In this document: positions 8,101-16,678 of the stretch, piece by piece | Numbering within the stretch: position 1 is the stretch's first letter | Layout: each line of letters begins with the position of its first letter | Assembly (NCBI RefSeq): GCF_042263505.1 | Contig: NZ_JBHKFI010000016.1 | Span: 50,164-114,163 of the forward strand | Length of the DNA stretch: 64,000 bases | Origin: Bacillus_BE sp042263505 | Lineage (GTDB): Bacteria > Bacillota > Bacilli > Bacillales > Cytobacillaceae | Reading direction: 5' to 3' | The notes under the pieces: model-generated | The model's database searches: none | The model's input: the letters and a program-made list of their open reading frames with translations, nothing else | Told to the model about the DNA's origin: nothing | Made by a program: the position numbers and the translations under genes

Positions 8101-9858
8101 TGATAAATAATCATACAAATCTGTAATGATCTTTGAGATACGGTTCTTATCAAAACGATGAATAAGAAGAACAGGATAATCCGAATGCAATTCCCAGCCT
8201 ATCCGCCGTAATAAAGTTGAACCTCCGATACCAGGCGTATGTTCCAAATAGAAGACTTTATCTTTATTGGCATCCGGGATACGTCCAAGTTGGGTCTTAA
8301 TTTTATGGATCATTCTATAAAACTCATTTTGCGGAATAAGATCGGCTGTCTCTTTACTTGCAAATGCACACCACGGTGCATTTCCTCCCCGATAAAAATC
8401 GCTTATTAATTCCTTTGCCTTTTTTTGTTCTTCTTGGCCGCATCCTTTATAAAGCACTTCAAAATAAGTCTCAACATTTTGCGCTTGATTGATTGATAAC
8501 TCTTTATAACCATCATTAGAAGGCAAAAGTGTATCTGTACTCACATCTTCTCTCTTTGTAAAAGTAACCTCATATTCCTTTAATCCTCTGAAAAAGCTGT
8601 CAAGATCACTCTGGATAAATTGAAAACGATTGCTGTAATCATAGTTGTATCGCAAATAAGATGAGAAAATATTGCGTTCTAAATTTTGTATAGTGTCATT
8701 ACTCCAGTAATAGATGCCGGAAAACGCGTATGAAACGGAGTCCAATTCTTCTTCACATACTTTTAATAAGTCTTGGGCAATTTGATCATCTGGATGTAAA
8801 TAGACGATTGTAACCGGATTTAATTTTTGTGCAACTTTTTGCAAAATCTCTTTAAATATTGCCGATACTTTAGAATGGTACTTATTAAATTTTCCAGTAT
8901 AAAATGGGATTTTTGTCGGTAATACTTTTAAGATATTTGAGTGCTGCTCATCATGAGATGGTGTAACCAATTGACCACATTTAAACCATTGAGTAATGCC
9001 CTTTTTCAGTATTGCCGATTCTGCAGTTTCTTTTGTTAATAATTGAGGATGAATTTGACTATGATTTACAACTGATTGGAGCCCGCCATACTCCGTATAA
9101 CCATCAAAGTCAATCACAATATCCCAAGGCATATTCGCTAATATTGCTCTTTGATCACCTGGAATATCATTTAACGACCCAGCCACTAGAATAGTTGTTC
9201 TATGATTGAAATTCAGATTGTTTGTATGACTAAAAAAAGCCTGCATATCACAATGAATATCATCTGGATATGTAAATCTTGACAATTGTGATTCGTAATC
9301 ACTATCCATGAAGATAATCATATCTCTGATGATGTTATAACATCTTATGGCAGATAAGCATGTTGCGATATCCCCGCTATGAGTCAACTTACTTCTAACA
9401 GGCCGGTCTTCCAGTAATACACTTAAGTTGATTCGATTACCTTCATTATTTTCAGCTAAGATAGCTTGTAGAATCTCTGTAACTTCATTGGCATTTCCTT
9501 TATACTCAAACCACGACTGACCTAATTTTTTGGAATTAAATTGCCTCGTTACTGTGTTTACCGGCCCGAAAGAATAAGTCGATATGATATGTTTACATAA
9601 AAAATCCGCAACGCAAAAAAGTGATAATTTCGTTGCGAAATTATCTTCGTAATCATCAATAGCTAATTTGAGTTCTGAATCACCGTGTAGAGATTCACCC
9701 AAAAACTCTTGTTGTATTTCCGTTTGTAATATTTTACTATACTTACTATGTTGGCTTTTATACCATTCGGCCACTTTCCTTAATTTACTTTGATAGGTTG
9801 GCAGTAAGAAATACTTACTTCCTTTCTCGCTTTGAATTTCTTCACAATAATTTCGCAT
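5167..9858 (-). CDS. Giant SAMD9-like STAND NTPase, candidate anti-phage protein
   Basis: A single 1563-residue protein. Residues 222-253 hold the hydrophobic motif PWDIVIDFDG, preceded by TILVAGSLNDIPG. Residues 539-555 are a P-loop-like strand-turn-helix (TPGIGGSTLLRRIGW) in which the canonical lysine is replaced (GGST rather than GK[ST]). A Walker-B-like VVVLADEYF lies near 589-597. The region from about 800 to 1300 is helical and TPR-like. The last 65 residues resemble an OB fold. This order, and the GG[ST]T P-loop variant, recall vertebrate SAMD9/SAMD9L and their bacterial relatives. Start: GGGAG lies 7 nt upstream of the ATG at 9858. It stands alone, in an island with toxin-antitoxin genes and transposon debris. 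A defence role is inferred; the family call is from motifs only. Confidence 0.7.
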   Translation of the reverse strand: MRNYCEEIQSEKGSKYFLLPTYQSKLRKVAEWYKSQHSKYSKILQTEIQQEFLGESLHGDSELKLAIDDYEDNFATKLSLFCVADFLCKHIISTYSFGPVNTVTRQFNSKKLGQSWFEYKGNANEVTEILQAILAENNEGNRINLSVLLEDRPVRSKLTHSGDIATCLSAIRCYNIIRDMIIFMDSDYESQLSRFTYPDDIHCDMQAFFSHTNNLNFNHRTTILVAGSLNDIPGDQRAILANMPWDIVIDFDGYTEYGGLQSVVNHSQIHPQLLTKETAESAILKKGITQWFKCGQLVTPSHDEQHSNILKVLPTKIPFYTGKFNKYHSKVSAIFKEILQKVAQKLNPVTIVYLHPDDQIAQDLLKVCEEELDSVSYAFSGIYYWSNDTIQNLERNIFSSYLRYNYDYSNRFQFIQSDLDSFFRGLKEYEVTFTKREDVSTDTLLPSNDGYKELSINQAQNVETYFEVLYKGCGQEEQKKAKELISDFYRGGNAPWCAFASKETADLIPQNEFYRMIHKIKTQLGRIPDANKDKVFYLEHTPGIGGSTLLRRIGWELHSDYPVLLIHRFDKNRISKIITDLYDYLSKGVVVLADEYFENIAELETIIKETPRACVLIAAVRQNGERYNAQKLPFSAITSDSERQIRRFIKEYSPLSKDDLELKDAGYDNFIRQDISSMRCPFMIALYYMDKHFNGIDGYAERVIANITHGEKEIKAIAFMALCDIYGQESLPAVFVNKYLGLNPRSNYINTNESIKSAFYIPNNQEMIVYRPKHYLISQNLLDKCSQYLYGEPYREKLADLATELIEAIFEECKEKFADAYHVILEKVFIKNRIGYDMNQSDFSKIIEEVPLSPKKKEILLKLATLSAKLADEVDPKEYQQIYMMTAHFYGHLSRLCSKYSAGIGNVGLATEYSEKSMEYMEMCGGQDSRVYHMHGQTKRAVLKDKWDKLVRIKEELPDSEFSNFEDEIDKIISIFSLAGQTGSPDYALTSQMNLLMDYLYFVYRKKGINSVDQLAALSPKQQQYRTDIEGLISALDGVELDDNTRSIYSNLLNEYRSNIMMNQFGQAIEYYTNRIEYLLKNNGSASEIISAKHGLVNARFGKYRFQSADGSSYYKDIPAKEVEEILHLLDDIIEHSFDINKYQARQRRISIYNRWLQLAKYSSQSVDKGIIVALKWKELEEKDKLNDPRPYYYLYVLYYLSVLEGNRANSSLATEYQKLSYQKALSAGRKLNYIWDFFVEGMGMGQLQNANSVIDWSNIIESGDVDFRPITGHFDRVVSKKGIVKIQDPINWHEREAKFRIEENNTLGENQVTHKVKFYGGFGFEQIIALDLSVKDDYAGEELPIIIKKKNVRNSVANSYFKDFIPSFVQQDPNTGTYYLNGKVDNKNAGLSSMDIFQFGPQVDAYIDAKAILNLLNKMDKFQVKCYKFNGRRTPVSLFETGKTLFEILGEPKLSAENRVSQVILGENNNSPVDQSKVVFKDTYEEPEAEEKETLPEFIGEVSLKVLEFTRKGVKGTFVKEGKIWIGSIPTGISKKEGKQICGKTIRAKIISKNNKEYILKK

Positions 9859-10083
9859 ACCATCACTCCCTACACAATAAATTCCTTACCATATTATAAC
9901 ATTTAAATATTTTAATTACAGATTTATTTATTATCTCTAATTCACTAGAGTTGTATTAATTAGATTTCACTATTAAAAATACTCTGAATGTTCAATTTTA
10001 TCATTTTGTGCAAAGAAAAAGTCCTTTATAATGGATAAGTCAGGTGGTAACCCGTCCAAATCCACTAATAAAGGACATCACTC

Positions 10084-11129
10084 ATGGACAAGATTACACG
10101 AAAAACTTCATTTGGACAATGGTTTTCACCAATAAATTCGAAGGTTTTTGAGGAACAAGTGAAAACATTGCAATTAGATTTCTATACGAAAAAATTAACG
10201 ACCGAGTCTTTCCAAAGTTACTGCTTTTTGCGCAGTTACAGGAAGTCGAGAGTCTTCATGCACTAAGTGACTATCTTTTCGATGACAAGCTTCAAAAGGC
10301 AATCGACCTTGACTCTATTAGTATTTCTCAGTTATCAAAACGATTAAATGGGTTGAATCCCGACCTTTTCCAAAGTCTTTTTCTCGATTTAGTATCACAA
10401 ATTCATGCTAAAACGCATTATACGAAACTTGTGATGCCATTAAAAATCATCGATTCAAGCAAGTTGCCACTGAATTTGACAAATCATAAATGGGCAAAAT
10501 TCCGGAAAACAAAGGCAGGAGTGAAACTGCACCTGCATCTTGTATTTATGGAAAAAGGCACATCTTATCCTGAAAAAGCCGTTATGACAACAGCAAAAGA
10601 ACATGACCGTGGTCAGCTTGAAATCATGGTAGATGACAAAGAATGCATGTATGTGTTCGACCGTGGTTACTTAGATTACGAACGTTTTGATCGAATGACA
10701 GATGATGGCTACTTTTTTCTTTCAAGGCTACGGAAAAATGCTGTAATACGAGAAGTTTACAACTTTAAGCTGCCCGAAAACACGTCTGTTTTATCGGATC
10801 AAATGGAACTGATAGGTACGACACAAAATCGTGCTGAAAATTACTTTCGCCTAATAAAAGTCTTAGATTCAAAAGGAAATGAACTCCATTTGATCACGAA
10901 TCGTTTTGATTTAAGTGCCGAAGAAATCTCAGAGATGTACAAATCACGCTGGGCCATTGAATTGTGTTTCAAATGGATCAAACAACATCTCAGCATTAAA
11001 AAGTTCTACGGTCAGAGCGAATGGGCGATTCAAAACCAAGTATTTATCGCACTTATTGTTTTTTGCCTACATGTACTCGCACAAATCGAAACAAGAAGTA
11101 AGCGAAAAACCTTACAAATTAGTTGTTAG
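10084..11129 (+). pseudogene. IS4-family transposase, frameshifted and 3'-truncated
   Basis: The N-terminal part (MDKITRKTSFGQWFSP...) runs in one frame to about 10210. The continuation (LLLFAQLQEVESLHALSDYL) is one base out of phase, so a 1-nt deletion has occurred near 10210-10216. The second half holds the DDE elements: Asp in IIDSSKLPL, Asp in VFDRGYLDY, and the IS4 hallmark Y-x2-R-x3-E-x6-K in YKSRWAIELCFKWIK. The protein ends prematurely (KTLQISC) where it runs into the 3' end of the convergent comK-like gene, and no right terminal repeat is visible. The left part of the element, about 10010-10083, contains the inverted pair AGTCCTTTAT / ATAAAGGAC. This is an inactive remnant. Confidence 0.85.
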
Positions 11130-11673
11130 ATTTGCATTCAAACTGCCCCTCCTGTTCAAGGATTATCAATTGTTTTTGGGATACAGCAACATAGTTCAAC
11201 GACTTTTTCGTGTTACGGTAAATAATGTTCCTCAGGTCTAAAGTAATGTCTCGTTTATTGCGGAAAGAAGATTCCCCCATTTCAATTTCAAATTCATGTC
11301 CATAGCTTAAGAACACTTTCGTGTGCTTGTTGCCCAGTCGCTTGGTATACTTTACATGAGATAAAGCAAACCAGACGCAATTTTCTTTTTTATACGACTT
11401 TGTAGGGAATAGCCAAATGTCCAATGAGGCATCGATTTTGATTGGGTACATCTTTCTGTTTCCACCTAATAACTCCCTCGAACTCCTCAGCGCACCTATG
11501 AAGTTTGATCCATAGCTGAGAAGCGACTTGTCAATAAGCTTGATAGGTGACATTGAGACTAAAAAGCTATCATCACCTTCAATAACAAATGTGAATAATT
11601 CTCCATTTTCATTCCATTCACCGTAGAATAGAACTGTTTTTTCATTAATTAAGTAGTTATTCCTAATTTTCAT
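11119..11673 (-). CDS. ComK-family competence transcription factor
   Basis: A 184-residue protein with the ComK fold signature: a hydrophobic strand ending LVSMSPIKLIDKSLLSYGS (about 38-56), then LDIWLFPTKSYKKENCVWFALSHV (about 84-107), then strands to RNIIYRN (about 149-154). ComK binds AT-boxes and drives DNA-uptake genes in Bacillus. Bacillaceae often carry ComK paralogues, and which one this is cannot be told. I start at 11673: GGAGGG lies 7 nt upstream, so the upstream in-frame Met at 11712 is unlikely. The 3' end overlaps the edge of the IS4 remnant, so the last residues (EGQFECKSNN) may have been altered by that insertion. Confidence 0.8.
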   Translation of the reverse strand: MKIRNNYLINEKTVLFYGEWNENGELFTFVIEGDDSFLVSMSPIKLIDKSLLSYGSNFIGALRSSRELLGGNRKMYPIKIDASLDIWLFPTKSYKKENCVWFALSHVKYTKRLGNKHTKVFLSYGHEFEIEMGESSFRNKRDITLDLRNIIYRNTKKSLNYVAVSQKQLIILEQEGQFECKSNN

Positions 11674-11740
11674 TGTTAAACCCTCCTTCGTTTTGTTGAT
11701 TCTTCCTTTCATCTTAGAACTATAAAATTATTGCGAAAAA

Positions 11741-11769
11741 GGGTATACTAACATAAAGTTGGTATACCC
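11741..11769 (-). promoter_or_regulatory. 29-bp inverted repeat upstream of the comK-like gene
   Basis: GGGTATACTAAC, 5 nt, GTTGGTATACCC: 12-nt arms with one mismatch, 70-100 nt upstream of the comK-like start. It is probably an operator for a dimeric regulator; the regulator is unknown. Confidence 0.6.
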
Positions 11770-11778
11770 AACTCGATA

Positions 11779-11830
11779 AATCCCATAGGTACTGTCTGCC
11801 AGACTGTGTTACCTATGGGATTTTTATTTG
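11779..11830. terminator. Bidirectional-type terminator between the DGQHR operon and comK-like gene
   Basis: Arms AATCCCATAGGTA and TACCTATGGGATT enclose an 18-nt loop, with a T-run on the plus side (TTTTTATTT). It ends the minus-strand DGQHR pair just upstream of the comK-like promoter. Confidence 0.7.
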
Positions 11831-11842
11831 ATTTCTCACATT

Positions 11843-12874
11843 CTACTCACCCCCTTGTTCCTCGAGCCAATTAACAAGCTTTTCAATATTTCCTTTGTCG
11901 TTAGCCAGATAATAATAGCCTGCTCTAGCAGTGCCCCTAAACTCTTTCCATATGGGATTCTGTCTATTAAAGTCCACATCTTTTAACCTGCGCATTCGCT
12001 TAAATAATTCTTGTTCTCGCTCTTCTAATCCCTTTTTCCCCAAGCCCTTATTTGCAAAATAAGCAACACTAACAAGTAATGGATGATTTGCCAGCATCGA
12101 TATTTGAAAATTACCTATTTTTTCCGGTGAGTATAAACGAAATAATTCATGAAACCATGTGTTAATCAATTGGACATAATCCTCCGCACGCAAATGAGGT
12201 TCATAACGCTCCTCTATCGTCCTGAAGACCATTCTTCCGGTAAGAAATATCGCTACAATTTGACGCAAGTGTGACAAAGATAGCAACTTTTTATTGGCTG
12301 GTCTTATCACTGCTCTTTTTTCGATTTCAACACCTGCTGTCTTTAATTGTGTATTCATTTTTAGAATAGTGTTGGTTATAATGTTCAATTCTTTTCTCGA
12401 GTCAAAGGCAATTCTTTTTGATAGAGCCACCTTTTTCCCTTTTGTATTTAGGTCAATATAGAGTTGATCCGATTCTTCCTGTGACAGCCCTTCAAAAATT
12501 TGTATGGCCACCTCCGTATGTTGTGCAAAATGAATGAGCTTGTACCCTTTTTTCATTTCCTCATGATGATCACTTTTTGCCACTCTGTATCCCGTTTCTT
12601 CAATTTGACAAAATGCTGCTAGTCTTTGGCTACCATCTATAATGGTCAATTCTTGAGGCTTTTCAGTCCCGAGATAAGCAACATTCGCCACCAATGGTGG
12701 AAAATAAATTTGTTCGGTTAATACGTTTTCCAAAATGTATCTTTTTATTGCTCTCACATGCAGTTTGTTTACCTGGCGCAATTTCACTTGCCCATTATTG
12801 ATCAGGGCTGACAACTCATTAAGTGTATAAGTTACGATCGATTGTCGCTTAGAGAATACTTCGTTGATGATCAT
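11843..12874 (-). CDS. DGQHR-domain (DndB-like) protein, variant motif DGSQR
   Basis: A 343-residue protein related to DndB/DbpB. Residues 80-84 read DGSQR (TIIDGSQRLAAF), a variant of the DGQHR motif that gives the domain its name. A second family motif, LYIDLNTKGKKV, lies near residue 140. DndB is the transcriptional repressor of the dndCDE phosphorothioation operon, but no dndC, dndD or dndE lies in the window. I prefer the ATG at 12874 (AAAGGA lies 9 nt upstream) over the TTG at 12883. It overlaps the upstream homologous gene by 26 nt, so the two are co-translated and probably work as a pair. Confidence 0.8.
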   Translation of the reverse strand: MIINEVFSKRQSIVTYTLNELSALINNGQVKLRQVNKLHVRAIKRYILENVLTEQIYFPPLVANVAYLGTEKPQELTIIDGSQRLAAFCQIEETGYRVAKSDHHEEMKKGYKLIHFAQHTEVAIQIFEGLSQEESDQLYIDLNTKGKKVALSKRIAFDSRKELNIITNTILKMNTQLKTAGVEIEKRAVIRPANKKLLSLSHLRQIVAIFLTGRMVFRTIEERYEPHLRAEDYVQLINTWFHELFRLYSPEKIGNFQISMLANHPLLVSVAYFANKGLGKKGLEEREQELFKRMRRLKDVDFNRQNPIWKEFRGTARAGYYYLANDKGNIEKLVNWLEEQGGE

Positions 12875-13973
12875 GACATTCAATCCTTTCTTTATTTAGA
12901 ATTGCCAAAAATTTCACTGCTGTTCTTTGGATTGAAGTAGTGGATGAGTGATTTGTTATTTTTCTCGATGTGGAATCATATAGATGGGAAAAAAGTGGGT
13001 CATCATGTTGCCACGTGCAGTATTGTTTAAGTTGCTTAAGCTGCATAATTGCTTTTTGATGAGGAATGGAATGTTTCTTGTTGAGTTCATAGATTGTAAG
13101 AGCCAACGCAACTTGAATTCCCGTGAGACCCGTCACATATTTCTTTCGGTTAGCCATTTGTTTAGGGAATAAATGCAGCCATGATTCAAAAAATGCCAAA
13201 GAGATAGCCATTACTTCGTCAGGTGTATAGCTTCCAAAATTTGCGTTGCCTTTTTTGACTGTTAAATTCCCTTCGAATAAGGCTAACAAACATTTCCTCA
13301 TAATTGTAAGTGAAGTAACAGCTGAGTTTTGGTATGTAAGTCGGGATAATTCTTGTTCAATTTCAAATTGATGTTCCAGTTGTTTTGCTACCTGTCTCGT
13401 TAATTCCGTATAGGTGTCTCGATGATCGTATTTCATAATTAATCCTATATGTGCTTCTTTTCGCTCCGTATTAATGTCAGTAAACATCTGCTGTTCATCT
13501 TGTGTAGAGAGGTCCAAATATACTTGCATCGCTATCGGATATTCCTTCAACTTCTCAATGTAATCTTGAATGGTTCGCGCTTCGTTTATATTTCCAGCCT
13601 CTTCTGCCGTTTCTTTTTGTGATATCAAATGACTTAAAGCAGATGACAGTGCTGAGGCGCGATGTTGCCCATCTAAGATGTAAAGCTTGCTCCCTGGCTG
13701 TAGCTCCCAGCCATGTTCCGTCTTCTTAATGGCTCCCCTAGCCGAGAAAACAAATGGCGAAAAATAAAAATCAATGTTCTTTAAAGATTCTAATATAAAT
13801 TGTCTTATTTCCACCCTTCTAATCGGGTCCAATTTGCGTTGTACCTCTGGATCTACCTCAAATAATGCCTCCAGTGTAGAAAAACGAATTTGGGTTGCCA
13901 GTACTTTTTTGCCAAATTGATTATAGCCGATTCCTTCAATGATGGTTTTAAAGTCATTATTTGACAATTTCAT
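12849..13973 (-). CDS. DGQHR-domain (DndB-like) protein with intact DGQHR motif
   Basis: A 374-residue paralogue of the downstream gene. It keeps the canonical motif at residues 101-105 (LYILDGQHRASAL) and the companion motif MFTDINTERKEAH near 165-177. The start is uncertain. AGGAGG lies only 3 nt before the ATG at 13973, and a GTG at 13976 or a TTG at 13967 are alternatives. DGQHR proteins are ParB/sulfiredoxin-like and are known as regulators of Dnd DNA sulfur modification. Here two copies with canonical and variant motifs form a two-gene operon without modification enzymes. Their substrate or target is unknown; a nucleic-acid or defence role is inferred. Confidence 0.8.
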   Translation of the reverse strand: MKLSNNDFKTIIEGIGYNQFGKKVLATQIRFSTLEALFEVDPEVQRKLDPIRRVEIRQFILESLKNIDFYFSPFVFSARGAIKKTEHGWELQPGSKLYILDGQHRASALSSALSHLISQKETAEEAGNINEARTIQDYIEKLKEYPIAMQVYLDLSTQDEQQMFTDINTERKEAHIGLIMKYDHRDTYTELTRQVAKQLEHQFEIEQELSRLTYQNSAVTSLTIMRKCLLALFEGNLTVKKGNANFGSYTPDEVMAISLAFFESWLHLFPKQMANRKKYVTGLTGIQVALALTIYELNKKHSIPHQKAIMQLKQLKQYCTWQHDDPLFSHLYDSTSRKITNHSSTTSIQRTAVKFLAILNKERIECHDHQRSIL

Positions 13974-14545
13974 CACCCTCCTGAAAATATTATAAATTTT
14001 ACCAAATGTAAATGTAAATCATATTTTGTTGTCTATTTCGATATTGAACTCTAACGAATTACTTGTTTTTTGTCTCAATTCTGTAAAACATTGACAATTT
14101 TATATTAAGACGATATAATATTATATTTCTTTTATAAAAAATTCTAATTCTGCTTGTTCTTCATCAAAATGATATAAAAACATTGCTATTTAACCCTATA
14201 GTAATGTTTTTAACCAAAAAATTTTGAATATTTTGTGAACATTAAAAATTTACTCACCAATCATTCATAATAGTGAAAAACACTATTTATACGTTCTTTG
14301 CTCTCATATTTTTTGTTGAAAAGAGCCTCTTTTTTAAAACAAGAAAATCTATGCTAAATTTATTGATCAAGTCAAATAGACGGCAAAAGGCATTTGGAAA
14401 AGATTACTTCCCAAATGCCTTTCAATTTAATGCATTTCTTTTTTACTAATCTTATAAAATTAATCCTATATCATAACAGAACAACCATCAGGAATATTTT
14501 TTTCTAGACATAAAATATGAAGATTAATTTCCTTGGGCTTGTCAA
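13974..14545. other. Gene-free stretch with one terminator-like hairpin
   Basis: AT-rich sequence with no convincing gene. At 14386-14423 a stem (AAAAGGCATTTGG / CCCAAATGCCTTT) with a 10-nt loop looks like a terminator, but no adjacent gene explains it. It may be left from a deleted gene. Confidence 0.4.
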
Positions 14546-14921
14546 CTAAAGTGTGTAAGTTATTCTAAGTACTTTTACCCCTATATCTTTCAATTCATTA
14601 TATCCAAATTCTACAGCCTTCTGAATAATCGCTTTTAGTTTATCTTGTTTACTTAAAGTATTTTTTATATTAATAAATCTCTCCACATATCGCTCTCTAG
14701 ATTTTGTTAACTTCGTCTCAGATAAATCATATTCGCCTTCATCATCAATATAATATTCTGTTATATAGCCCTTTTCAAATAAATCATCCAATGCCTCAAT
14801 AAACTTCTCAGCATCTATATCAAAATCCTCATGATATATATCTACCAAATCAGGATATTCTTTTTAAGATTCAATATATATTGCCAACAATACCTTTTCC
14901 TTTAAACCCAAATTTATTCAT
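14546..14921 (-). pseudogene. Small acidic hypothetical protein, frameshift plus stop
   Basis: GGGGAGT lies 4-10 nt before an ATG at 14921 (MNKFGFKGK). The frame is then off by one from KVLLAIYIES, and a TAA separates that from KEYPDLVDIYHEDFD, which continues open to 14546. Read through these two lesions the product would be about 125 residues, acidic and probably helical (DAEKFIEALDDLFEKGYITEYY). I do not recognise the family. The broken group II intron lies immediately upstream. Confidence 0.65.
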
Positions 14922-14962
14922 ATACACTCCCCATAAAAAATTTATTTACAATAATTTCAACT

Positions 14963-16633
14963 TCGACAAAAAACCTTTTCGGCTATTCCCCCTCATAGGC
15001 TTTCCATTCAGGTACGCCTAGATTTATAAGATTGCGTACTTTTGTCTTTGGCTTCTTCCAGTTTTTCCATAAGCACATGCGAAGCCTTCTCCGAATCCAA
15101 CCATCTAATTCGCTGAATACAGATTTCGTATCAGCTAGCGCAAAATATCCACACCACCCTATTAAATATTGATTCAATTTCTGAATCCTATATTCCATCG
15201 GATAGGGTATCTTTCTTGAGGTGATTTCTCGTACTTTCTTCTTCATTCGTTTTAGGCCTTTCTTTGCGACACGGACTTTTGGCTCTTTAGAAGAGGTGAA
15301 GCTAAACCCTAGAAACTTCCGTTTCCATGGTCGGTCTACTGCTAACTTCATCTCATTCACTTTTAAGCGGAGTTTCCCCTCAATGAATAGTTGAATGCTT
15401 GCCATTGTTCGTTCTCCTGCGTAACGAACGAATCTATGTCCTCTGGCTTCTAATTCCTTGTCTGGTTCATCTAAGACAATGTTAGAAAGCAGTGGACTCA
15501 GAGGTCCTCCTTGTGGTGTTCCCTCTTCTGCACTCGAAACAACTCCGTTAATCATGACACCAACTTGTAGGTATTTGCGAATGAGCTTTAGTAATGGTTT
15601 ATCGTTGATTCTTTTCGCTAGTGTGCTCATGAGTCTGTCATGGTTTACCTTTTTGTCAAAGAACTTTTCTAGGTCCATGTCTACCACCCATCTGTATCCA
15701 TCTTTGATATATGCTTTTGCTTTCCTAACTGCATCATGGCACTTCGGTTTGGGCGAAACCCATAACTATGTTTGGAGAACATTGGGTCATATACCTTCGA
15801 TAGTACTTGGGCAATGGCTTGTTGAATCAAACGATCTGTCACAGTTGGAATACCTAACAACCGAATACCGCCATCAGGTTTCGGGATTTCGACTCTTCGG
15901 ACAGGCATTGGTTCATAGATACCCTTGAGAATTGCCTCTCTGATGGATGACCAGTTTTCGAGTATGTGCTGTCGTAGGATTTGTACGGGCATCATATCTA
16001 CTCCATGGCTTCCTTTATTCTGTTCTACTCGCTTCAATGCTTGGAGCATATTCTCCCGTGACAGGATTTGATTCATAAGCATCGTTATTTCTTTCCTTCC
16101 GTGAATAGCGTATCTTCTTATAACAGTCGTCACTCCATCCTCCAAGAGGTCCCCCACGGGATTCACCGTTTCCTTCCTCAAGTGAGGTACTACGTTTTCT
16201 GTGTTCGTCATGACTCACTGAATGCCAAGGGCTATTCTCTCTTAATTGTTCGGTCCTTCCAAATCGTTCTAGACCGATTCGTACTATGACCTCGGCTGAC
16301 TTCTGATGGTTCAACTACTTATCGCTAAGTAGGTTATGAAGGGTACTTCACGTATCCATCAGACCTCCCTGGGTAAGAGTGTAATCTTTCCTTCCACCTA
16401 TCTGCTTCATTTACTCCGTATCACCTTTGGCAGAATGGACTTTGTTTTGTACTGCAAACTCATCCAATGATACCAAGCCTTATATGAAATTCGTGTTCCT
16501 CAGACCGGAAGTTTGCCGCTCGCTTCCTTCAGATTCCGCGTCACCACGGACACCCTTGCGTTAAGCTAACCACTACTTCTGCCTTCGCGGCTCGGGACTT
16601 TCACCCTAGAGATTACACCCATGCCGGGCGCAC
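14963..16633 (-). mobile_element. Group IIC intron remnant, 3' end deleted
   Basis: The minus strand opens with GTGCGCCCGGCATGGGTG, the 5' end of many bacterial group II introns, at 16633. About 420 nt of structured RNA region (domains I-III) precede the reverse-transcriptase gene. The 5' flank is a terminator hairpin ending in T residues (16639-16665), the known target type of group IIC introns, and the protein resembles the Geobacillus GsI-IIC reverse transcriptase. After about 14965 the homology stops, so the ORF end and domains V and VI are missing. The intron cannot splice as it stands. Confidence 0.8.
14983..16211 (-). pseudogene. ltrA: Group II intron reverse transcriptase/maturase, multiply broken and lacking YADD
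   Basis: The N-terminal segment (ILSRENMLQALKRVEQNKGS, then GIPTVTDRLIQQAIAQVL and SYGFRPNRSA) runs to about 15745. There a 1-nt deletion shifts the frame; the DAVRKAKAYIKDGYRWVV segment is out of phase. The second segment holds DMDLEKFFD and GTPQGGPLSPLLSN but reads FVRYA-GERTM where relatives have FVRYADDCNIYVKSKRAGERTM. About 13 codons, including the catalytic YADD aspartates, are gone in frame, consistent with recombination between two GCAG repeats. The maturase region (RPWKRKFLGFSF) is present, but the C-terminus shifts frame and stops after EWKAYE. Catalytically dead by three independent lesions. Confidence 0.9.
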
Positions 16634-16638
16634 AATAA

Positions 16639-16665
16639 AAGAATCTGACTATTAGTCAGATTCTT
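16639..16665 (-). terminator. Terminator of the stalk/transglutaminase pseudogene; group II intron target
   Basis: A perfect 11-bp stem (AAGAATCTGAC / GTCAGATTCTT) with a 5-nt loop lies 13 nt beyond the pseudogene stop. On the minus strand it is followed by TTATTG and then by the intron's GTGCG. Confidence 0.85.
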
Positions 16666-16678
16666 CATGTAATTACTA

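Noticed and set aside
10084..11129. Programmed frameshift in the IS4 transposase
   Set aside because: IS4 elements usually have one ORF, no slippery heptamer is seen at the slip, and the 3' end is also missing, so decay is simpler.
11843..13973. A complete Dnd phosphorothioation system
   Set aside because: Only DndB-like proteins are present; no dndA, C, D, E or F-H lies in the window.
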